From NCBI GenBank assembly GCA_019456305.1, contig VRUD01000026.1:1-49800 (forward strand): a stretch of DNA of 49,800 nucleotides, in the 5' to 3' direction. Within the stretch, counting starts at the first letter, position 1. Every line of letters begins with the position of its first letter. The notes under the pieces are model-generated. The model was given only the letters and a program-made list of their open reading frames with translations, had not been told where the DNA came from and ran no database searches. This document shows, piece after piece, positions 43,872-49,800 of the stretch. A program made the translations under genes and the position numbers. Origin of the DNA: Cytophagales bacterium (GTDB taxonomy: Bacteria > Bacteroidota > Bacteroidia > Cytophagales > VRUD01).

Positions 43872-45578
43872 ATGAAAAATAAATTATTTTGGGCGGTTAT
43901 TATAATCTTTTTTTCCTGTGAATCGGAACACAAAGAAAAGGAAAAAATAGCGAAAGAAACTATTATTGACACATTAGCCCACGTAAAAAAGTCAATAGCA
44001 GATAGTTTGGTTAACATTGAATTGACGATTACGAGGAGTACCGAAGTAACGGAAGATAAGCCCTTCCCGGATCCTCTTTTTTTACAGAAAATCAAACAAA
44101 AGGAAGAAGAACTTTTTAATTTTAAAAAAGAACTTGAAATAATTGCTCTTACGTTGGATAACAGGGAGAAAGAACTCAATGCCAGAGAAAATAAATTAAG
44201 CAGTAAAGAATTGGAAATTAGGGTTCAGTTAGATAGTATTAAAGAGACAAAACAAAACATTTTTCAAAAAAATGTGACGCCTGAACCTAGTGAACAAGAG
44301 ATTGATTTGTTAGAAGCGCAAAGAAATGACTTTGGAGAACAAATGAAATTTTTTGAAGAAAAGAAAAAGATGTTTGAGCAGGAGCAAGCTCAGTTTTTAA
44401 AGGTAAAAGAAGAATTTAATTCGAGGCTAAGACAGTTTGAGGAAACTCAATCTGCCGACAAAACTATAGCAGCAGCAGGAGAAGAGGGAGAAGAAGTGGT
44501 AGAAGGAGCAGTAGGAGAAGAGAGAGAAGATGTGGTAGAAGGAGCAGCGGGAGAAGAGAGAGAAAAAGTGGCAGAAGCAGAAGAAAAAACAGCGGAAGAA
44601 AAAATAGAGTTGCCTGAGGCTGAAAAAAAATGGGTCATCTATAATACCACCAACTCCGGACTTCCAGACAATTATATCAGAGCAATTACAATAGATGGAA
44701 AAGGTAATAAATGGATCGGAACCAGCAGGGGGCTGGTTCAGTTTGACGGTAAAGATTTTACCGTTTATAATACATTGAATTGTGAGCTTCCTGACGAATA
44801 TGTAAATGCAATAGCCATAGACAAAAGTGAAAAGGTGTGGATCGCAACCGATGATGGCATTGCCAGGTTTGACCCAGATGGGGAAATAGAAAAAATGTGG
44901 ACAATTTATCAAAAATCAAATCCATCTGCACAGGATTATGTGTATAATCCTGTCAAATCTGTTACAATAGATGAAAAAGGAATAAAATGGTTTGGGTCTG
45001 AAGCAGGATTAATGAAGTTTGTTCAGGGTGATAGCGAGGGATCCCCTGATAAGTGGAAGATTTATAATACTTCAAATTCAAGCATACCTGATGATGAAAT
45101 TGGGTCAGTCACGATTGATAAACAAGGACTTAAATGGATTGGAACTTATTATGGAGGATTAGCAAGTTTTGATGAAGTAAAATGCACTGTTTATAACCAG
45201 GAAAATTCCGGTTTACCTACCCAGGGCGGTGTAGGAATTATCGCAATTGATACTATTGGTAATAAGTGGGTTGCAACAGGTAATGGATTGGTGAAATTAA
45301 AGGCAGATGGACAGCCAGGTGAGAAATGTATTGTATATAATAAATTAAATTCAGGATTGCCCATCAACTCAATTGGTGCGCTTGCCTTTGACAAAGGTGG
45401 AAATCTATGGATCGGTACATGGGGTGGGGGATTGGTGAAATATGATGGTACCAACTGGAAGGTCTATGATCAATCAAATTCACAGCTTCCACATAATAAG
45501 ATATGGTCAATATTAATTGATGAAAACGATTATAAATGGATTGGAACTTTGTCGGGTGGGTTGGCAGTTTTTAAATGA
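43872..45578 (+). CDS. Lipoprotein with coiled coil, acidic 12-residue repeats and a Reg_prop-type propeller
   Basis: A 568-residue lipoprotein: lipobox FFSC (Cys16), a long charged coiled coil (about 70-195, many KEEELFNFKKE-type heptads), three 12-residue acidic repeats (203-238, GEEREDVVEGAA type), and a C-terminal beta-propeller (about 250-568) of seven blades with the core (S/N)SGLPDNxIxAIxIDxxGNKWIGTxxGLxxFDG. Such blades are the Reg_prop repeats usually found in the sensor part of hybrid two-component systems. Here there is no membrane-spanning kinase part, so it is probably a stand-alone sensor or binding lipoprotein with the propeller held away from the membrane by the coiled coil. 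Confidence 0.85.
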   Translation: MKNKLFWAVIIIFFSCESEHKEKEKIAKETIIDTLAHVKKSIADSLVNIELTITRSTEVTEDKPFPDPLFLQKIKQKEEELFNFKKELEIIALTLDNREKELNARENKLSSKELEIRVQLDSIKETKQNIFQKNVTPEPSEQEIDLLEAQRNDFGEQMKFFEEKKKMFEQEQAQFLKVKEEFNSRLRQFEETQSADKTIAAAGEEGEEVVEGAVGEEREDVVEGAAGEEREKVAEAEEKTAEEKIELPEAEKKWVIYNTTNSGLPDNYIRAITIDGKGNKWIGTSRGLVQFDGKDFTVYNTLNCELPDEYVNAIAIDKSEKVWIATDDGIARFDPDGEIEKMWTIYQKSNPSAQDYVYNPVKSVTIDEKGIKWFGSEAGLMKFVQGDSEGSPDKWKIYNTSNSSIPDDEIGSVTIDKQGLKWIGTYYGGLASFDEVKCTVYNQENSGLPTQGGVGIIAIDTIGNKWVATGNGLVKLKADGQPGEKCIVYNKLNSGLPINSIGALAFDKGGNLWIGTWGGGLVKYDGTNWKVYDQSNSQLPHNKIWSILIDENDYKWIGTLSGGLAVFK

Positions 45579-45614
45579 AAATAAAAGTAAATCCAAAGAC
45601 AAAGAAAATTTAAA

Positions 45615-45683
45615 ATGAAAAAAACTGCCTCCCTATTTTTACTTTTTACTTTTTACTTAAAAGCAACGGACAGGAGGATATGA
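45615..45683 (+). pseudogene. Signal-peptide remnant interrupted at a heptad tract
   Basis: ATG 45615 opens MKKTASLFLLFTFY, a typical signal-peptide start, within a tract of ACTTTTT heptads (about 45637-45655), then stops at TGA 45681-45683. With one extra heptad the frame would continue into KSNGQEDMRIGNRNC and then stop, so it looks like the beginning of a former secreted protein that lost its body. The remaining gap to 45819 is occupied by the REPIN-like element. Confidence 0.4.
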
Positions 45684-45725
45684 GAATTGGCAATAGAAAT
45701 TGCTGATAAACTATACGAAATTATT

Positions 45726-45785
45726 GTAGCACGAAATTTATTTCGTGGTAAAATTATATATCCCGCGATATAAATATCGCGCTAC
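45726..45785. repeat. REPIN-like element: two inverted REPs, each with GTAG
   Basis: Plus strand: GTAG (45726-45729) followed by hairpin CACGAAAT-TT-ATTTCGTG (45730-45747). Minus strand: GTAG (45785-45782) followed by hairpin CGCGATAT/ATATCGCG (45781-45764). Two REP units facing each other, each with the GTAG tetranucleotide, is the known REPIN layout mobilised by RAYT transposases. Confidence 0.75.
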
Positions 45786-45819
45786 AGTTCAGAAACTCCT
45801 GACTTCTCGTAATCTGTGT

Positions 45820-46971
45820 TTACAGTTTCGGACAAGGGATAACCATTTCCTTGAATTTAGGCTTCTTTGCCCTACTGTAGCCATAAAGCATGAATTCGTA
45901 AATAATTGCAATTTCAAAGGAGCCGGTAGTAGTAGAGCTAAGTTTTGAAATTGTAAGATCGTAACTAAATCCTATGATCAGGTCATTATCAAATCCCAGC
46001 AGATTTTCTTCTTTAATTCCTCCCATGAAAACAAGTGCATCATGGTGCACATCCTTTTCAGCATCTTTTTTAATAGCCGGAAGCCCCCTGTACCAAACTC
46101 CAAACATAACAGGACGATAATTCCAATAGATCCCTAGATCTAACTGGTCAAATTTTCCCTGCATCTTGTAATTGATTGCCGGGGAAATACTTTGGCTATT
46201 CTTCTTCCTGGCTATAATACTGCCTATTGGTATTTTAGCGCCTGCATGGAAGGTTGTTTTCAATGGTAAAACACTTTTAGTTTCCACGAAAGATTGATTG
46301 GGCAGGGTTAGATGATTCGCTGAAATACCAAACCAATAATTAATAGCATTATCCCTGGTAAAATTTGAATACGTCAATCCTCCGGCAGAAAAATCAAAGT
46401 ATCTTATCTTATCACTACCTCGGTCTTCTTGTGTAAGAGGAGAGATTGTGCCACCAACGCCAAATTGATCTCTAAACGTGAGCAAGCTAAAATCATAACT
46501 TCTAAACGTGTATGAAAAATTCAATCCACCCCTTGCATACCAATGCCGGGCAATTGGTAGCATGTATGAATACAGAAAACCCAGATTGGTTTGGCTCTGT
46601 AACTTTACACTTTTACCAATGCCTATAGCATCGTACCATTGCTTGTCAACTCCTGCGTAACTCCTTGTAGCCAAAAATCCAAAACCACTTTTCCATTTTC
46701 TGACATTAATATCCAGTGAGACGGCCCTTGAATCAAAACGGTTTACATTTTTTTTCCATTGATTTCTGGCATTGACGACCAACCTTGCGAAAGGTGTTGT
46801 GCCTGTAAGTGCAGGGTTCAGGTATAGGGGAGCTGCATAGAACTGGGAAAATTGCGGATCCTGAGAAAAACAGTTGATCCAGATACTCGGGAACAGTTGA
46901 CAGTTGACAAAGAAGAAAAAACATGCAATTGACAACCGGAAATGGGCTATATGTTGTAAAAGTCGTTTCAT
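45820..46971 (-). CDS. PorP/SprF-family type IX secretion membrane protein
   Basis: An outer-membrane beta-barrel-type protein of 383 residues from ATG 46971 (MKRLLQHIAHF; an in-frame ATG at 47007 is possible). After the signal peptide comes DPQFSQFYAAPLYLNPALTG, the hallmark of the PorP/SprF family, followed by FARLVVNARNQWK and repeated amphipathic strands, ending with YEFMLYGY. SprF-like proteins are needed for surface delivery of adhesins with the CHU_C (type B) sorting domain; exactly such an adhesin lies two genes upstream on the same strand. The signal-peptide codons for VNCQL come from CAGTTGA heptads (46894-46907). Confidence 0.92.
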   Translation of the reverse strand: MKRLLQHIAHFRLSIACFFFFVNCQLFPSIWINCFSQDPQFSQFYAAPLYLNPALTGTTPFARLVVNARNQWKKNVNRFDSRAVSLDINVRKWKSGFGFLATRSYAGVDKQWYDAIGIGKSVKLQSQTNLGFLYSYMLPIARHWYARGGLNFSYTFRSYDFSLLTFRDQFGVGGTISPLTQEDRGSDKIRYFDFSAGGLTYSNFTRDNAINYWFGISANHLTLPNQSFVETKSVLPLKTTFHAGAKIPIGSIIARKKNSQSISPAINYKMQGKFDQLDLGIYWNYRPVMFGVWYRGLPAIKKDAEKDVHHDALVFMGGIKEENLLGFDNDLIIGFSYDLTISKLSSTTTGSFEIAIIYEFMLYGYSRAKKPKFKEMVIPCPKL

Positions 46972-47006
46972 TTTTAAATTGTTATATTGTTTACTATCAA
47001 TATTCA

Positions 47007-47055
47007 ATTGTCTATTGTCTACTGTCTATTGTCTACTGTCTACTGTCTACTGCGT
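47007..47055. repeat. Seven-unit ATTGTCT/ACTGTCT heptad array
   Basis: ATTGTCT, ATTGTCT, ACTGTCT, ATTGTCT, ACTGTCT, ACTGTCT, ACTGCGT in register, running into ACTATTG, which contains the stop codon of the PD40/TPR gene (47057-47059). It fills the gap before the PorP-like gene. Confidence 0.88.
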
Positions 47056-47056
47056 A

Positions 47057-49033
47057 CTATTGCTCATCAGGTACTCCGCTCTGCCACGGCTTAAGTTCAT
47101 AATCTTTAACAATTTCTTTATATGAATTTTCCCCCTCTAATACAAAGTTTGAATGATAGGGTTTGTACCCTTTCACTAATATTGTCATTTCAAAAACCTT
47201 TCCGGGAGGTATTACCAGCATATATTGTCCCGTTGAAGAATTCGAATGATAAATTCCCTCTGTTTTCCTTGTCTCATTGTCAATCATCATGATTGTCGCT
47301 CCCAAGGGTTCTTTTGTTTCAGATGACCTGATTACGCCTTTCATTACGATCAGGTCAACCATTTTAGTGGGCATGTGTACAACATAGATGTCGTGTCCTC
47401 CAAAACCGCCTTTCATATCGGATGAATAATAGCCCCTTTCACCGCTTGCAGAGATAACGAAAAAACGGTCATCACCTACATGATTAATAGGATAACCAAG
47501 ATTTTCCGGCTCACTCCATAATCCATCTTCACCTAACTCAGACTTGAAAATATCAAAACCGCCCATGGTATTGTGACCTTGTGAGCCGAAATATAATGTT
47601 TTGCCATTCACATGTATAAAAGGCTCATCTTCATCATATGGAGTGTTAATAGTGGGGCCAAGATTTTGAGCTGGTCCCCATTCATAAATTGGATCCGCCT
47701 CTGCCTTATATATATCCCTGCCTCCATATCCTCCTGGTCTGTCGCTTGAAAAATACAAAACTTTTCTGTCAGCCGTCATGCTTGCACTTGATTCCTGCCA
47801 ATTGGTATTTATATTTCTCCCTAATTTTCTTGGAACTGACCATGAAGTTCCTTTTAAACTGGAAACATAGATATCACCGGTAAGCAATTGTTCTTCATCA
47901 GTTCTATAGATAAAAAGCTCCTGGCCATCAGTAGACAGGCCAATACAGGCGTCATGTGTATTTGTATTTATATTTGTATCAATTTTTTCAGCTTTAGTCC
48001 ATGCTCCGTTTTTTTTATAAGATATGTAAACGTCTTCAAAATATTCATTGTTGGGGTCTAATAATCTCCCTGTACTTTCTTCATGTCTTGACGTGAATAT
48101 CATCACAGATTCATCTGCTGTAATTACCGGTACATAATCGGCATAGGGAGAATTAATATTTTCCTCCAGGTTTTCAATTTTCACATCTACAGGATTTGCA
48201 ATCATTTGTTTGGCTCTTTTTGAAATCTCAATATATCTGTTAACGTCAGAATTCTTATATTCTTTAACAGTTAAAGAATTTCTGTATTTCTGAAATGCCT
48301 TAATGGCATCGTCAAAACGGCTGTCTAAATGGTATGCTAATCCCAGGTCAAAATAGACATCGGTTTTACCTGCCTCAATAGCTTTCTCAAAAAATGTTAT
48401 CGCCTGCTGATGATATTTCGTGGTATATAAATAACAAATTGCGATTTTATAATTTAATTCGGCATTCGCGATATCATTTTTATATAAAGATATATAACGA
48501 GGAAGTGCACGCTGGTAAAGCCCCCCATCAAAATAATAGTCTGCAAGTTTAGTGCTAAGCTTTTTTTCCCTTTTGTTTATACTTATTGAGTCTGTATTTG
48601 CAATAACACCATTTTGTAGTAAATTTTTATCCGTGAAAAAATATAGCGCTAACGCCGGCAAATATGCTGCTTTTCCATCATAATCGACTATTTTTAAGCG
48701 ATAGTATGGGTAAGGGATTTTAGGTGAAAGACTTGTATCAACTACCGTATAATATAGTGCAACACTGCTATTTCCAGCGCCATCAATATTAATTAAATCT
48801 TCAAAATTTACGCCATCATTACTTCGCTGTACGGTAAAATAATCGTTATTGTGTTCAGAGGATGTTACCCAATAAATAATGGCTTTATCGTCTTCTGACC
48901 ATATTGTAAAGAAAACAACATCTGTAGCTAAAGAATCAACAGTTTCTTTAATATTTTGTGCCCCAACTTTCCCAAAGCCGGTTGTAAGCAAAATAGTTAT
49001 CAATAATATGTAAGAGATATTTTTAGAATACAT
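47057..49033 (-). CDS. TPR/PD40 envelope protein associated with PorP-CHU_C cluster
   Basis: A 658-residue exported protein. A signal peptide ends at KVGAQ (residue 26). Residues about 40-130 form a fibronectin-like domain (YWVTSSEHNNDYFTVQRSNDG), then TPR-like helices (about 165-285), a WD40-like PD40 propeller (about 295-565) with repeats such as LYFSSDRPGGYGGRDIYKAE, and a carboxypeptidase-regulatory-like Ig domain (about 570-640). This is the order of the PorE/OmpA-type periplasmic proteins of T9SS, but the C-terminal OmpA peptidoglycan-binding domain is missing. It lies between the CHU_C adhesin and PorP genes, all on the minus strand, so it probably assists that adhesin. Its stop codon sits in a heptad array. 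Confidence 0.87.
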   Translation of the reverse strand: MYSKNISYILLITILLTTGFGKVGAQNIKETVDSLATDVVFFTIWSEDDKAIIYWVTSSEHNNDYFTVQRSNDGVNFEDLINIDGAGNSSVALYYTVVDTSLSPKIPYPYYRLKIVDYDGKAAYLPALALYFFTDKNLLQNGVIANTDSISINKREKKLSTKLADYYFDGGLYQRALPRYISLYKNDIANAELNYKIAICYLYTTKYHQQAITFFEKAIEAGKTDVYFDLGLAYHLDSRFDDAIKAFQKYRNSLTVKEYKNSDVNRYIEISKRAKQMIANPVDVKIENLEENINSPYADYVPVITADESVMIFTSRHEESTGRLLDPNNEYFEDVYISYKKNGAWTKAEKIDTNINTNTHDACIGLSTDGQELFIYRTDEEQLLTGDIYVSSLKGTSWSVPRKLGRNINTNWQESSASMTADRKVLYFSSDRPGGYGGRDIYKAEADPIYEWGPAQNLGPTINTPYDEDEPFIHVNGKTLYFGSQGHNTMGGFDIFKSELGEDGLWSEPENLGYPINHVGDDRFFVISASGERGYYSSDMKGGFGGHDIYVVHMPTKMVDLIVMKGVIRSSETKEPLGATIMMIDNETRKTEGIYHSNSSTGQYMLVIPPGKVFEMTILVKGYKPYHSNFVLEGENSYKEIVKDYELKPWQSGVPDEQ

Positions 49034-49069
49034 TACGTTGATTTTTTTGTTAATTTTCTAATTTACAAA

Positions 49070-49800
49070 TTATCTAAGTAACATCACATAACCTGTTTTA
49101 GATAATTCATCGCCACTACAAAATACTACATCAATTGTAAATACATAAACATCTTGTTTGGCCATTTTCCCTCTGTAAAATCCATTCCAGCCCTTCCAGT
49201 TTTTTAATCCGTCAGGATCGGCAGGGGGGCAGTCTGTTTCCTCGTGGCTTTCAAATATCAGTTCACCCCATTTATTAAATATTCGCATTTCATAACTTTT
49301 CAATATGCCAACTATATATGGATAAAAAACCTGGTTTTCTGCCGTACTAATATTTGTTAGAGTTGGATCAACATTTTCTTCTCCATTTGATGAACCGCTT
49401 GCTAATCCTGTAAATGCGTTTGGAATTAATAATTTAGTACCTTTTATAACCGTTACTGCTGAAATTAATCTAAACGTATCTTTACATCCTCCACTACTCG
49501 TTGCAATTAATTCTACATCATAGGTACCCTCTTGTGAGTAACTTGTACACACAACGGGATCAGTTAAATTAGAAGTTTTGCCATTACCAAAATCCCATTC
49601 TAATTGAACGTAATTTAGTGATTTATTATTAAAACACGCCTGGTTGCCAATCAGAACCTGTGTTGGTGGGGGAATAAACAAGGCTACTGGTAACGGATAA
49701 ATTGTTATTGTAGCACTCTGTACTGAAATACAAGTATCATATGAAGTATATTCACAAGCTGTAAGGGTAACAGTAAATGTTCCTCCTTGATTATATGTAT
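49070..49800 (-). CDS. CHU_C-type gliding adhesin, C-terminal part (cut by window edge)
   Basis: The minus-strand frame is open from the right edge to the stop at 49070, giving 243 codons without a real start. Visible are the end of one PKD-like repeat (FTVTLTACEYTSYDTC), a complete PKD domain (IGNQACFNNKS...LEWDFGNGKT...EGTYDVELIAT) and the C-terminal gliding-motility/CHU_C domain with IPNAFTG, YEMRIFNKWGELIFES, WNGFYRGKMAKQDVYVFTIDV. This is the type B T9SS sorting signal. The gene precedes PD40/TPR and PorP/SprF genes, the organisation known for SprB-SprF-like systems. Apparent starts inside the window are internal codons. Confidence 0.92.
   Translation of the reverse strand, partial: TYNQGGTFTVTLTACEYTSYDTCISVQSATITIYPLPVALFIPPPTQVLIGNQACFNNKSLNYVQLEWDFGNGKTSNLTDPVVCTSYSQEGTYDVELIATSSGGCKDTFRLISAVTVIKGTKLLIPNAFTGLASGSSNGEENVDPTLTNISTAENQVFYPYIVGILKSYEMRIFNKWGELIFESHEETDCPPADPDGLKNWKGWNGFYRGKMAKQDVYVFTIDVVFCSGDELSKTGYVMLLR

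Overview
The window looks like a chromosomal piece of an AT-rich Bacteroidota genome, probably a gliding or surface-adhesive lineage. The evidence is type IX secretion (T9SS) C-terminal sorting domains on four large secreted proteins, a PorP/SprF-like protein beside a CHU_C-type adhesin, fused SecDF, SprB-type repeats, DUF1573 proteins, and several upstream boxes of the Bacteroidota form TAnnTTTG. No phage, plasmid or rRNA genes are seen.

Layout. 1-2100: an ABC-2 exporter (permease cut by the left edge, plus its ATPase). 2300-6700: two T9SS cargo proteins with propeller or tandem-repeat architecture. 6900-9000: a DUF1573 protein and alanine dehydrogenase. 9070-12290: a DUF5615/DUF433 toxin-antitoxin-like pair inserted ahead of a SulP transporter and a beta-carbonic anhydrase, which together suggest bicarbonate uptake and interconversion. 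12300-12690: a small inverted-repeat transposable element and tRNA-Pro(GGG). 12950-18920, minus strand: M1 metallopeptidase, HupE/UreJ-like membrane protein, ClpB. 19190-23400: a RAYT remnant, RdgB, SecDF. 23620-34550: an antitoxin-like small protein and two giant T9SS surface proteins. 34680-38710, minus strand: serC, serA, DUF1015, maf. 38900-43780: two uncharacterised envelope proteins, alkaline phosphatase, DprA, a TlpA-like thioredoxin. 43870-49800: a propeller lipoprotein, then a minus-strand CHU_C adhesin / PD40-TPR / PorP cluster.

The most unusual layer is repetitive DNA. Short tandem arrays, mostly 7-bp period but also 8 and 10, fill intergenic gaps, often as inverted pairs that could fold into hairpins. 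The same heptads also lie inside genes at particular places: signal-peptide codons and the linker just before the T9SS sorting domain of three cargo proteins. Because 7 is not a multiple of 3, unit gain or loss would shift the reading frame, so these tracts are candidate switches of secretion or anchoring. Separately, GC-rich palindromes sit in frame inside clpB, maf, rdgB and secDF. A REPIN-like pair of inverted palindromes, each preceded by GTAG, is present, and a fragment of the transposase family that handles such elements (RAYT) lies elsewhere in the window.

Three rearrangement scars are readable: a 60-bp duplication of the sulP 5' end flanking the toxin-antitoxin-like pair; a 187-bp element inserted into one arm of a 20-bp stem with a 6-bp target repeat; and a 405-bp almost identical 3' end shared by the two giant adhesin genes, which are themselves bracketed by identical 51-bp repeats. 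All functional statements come from reading the sequence; no database search or folding computation was run.
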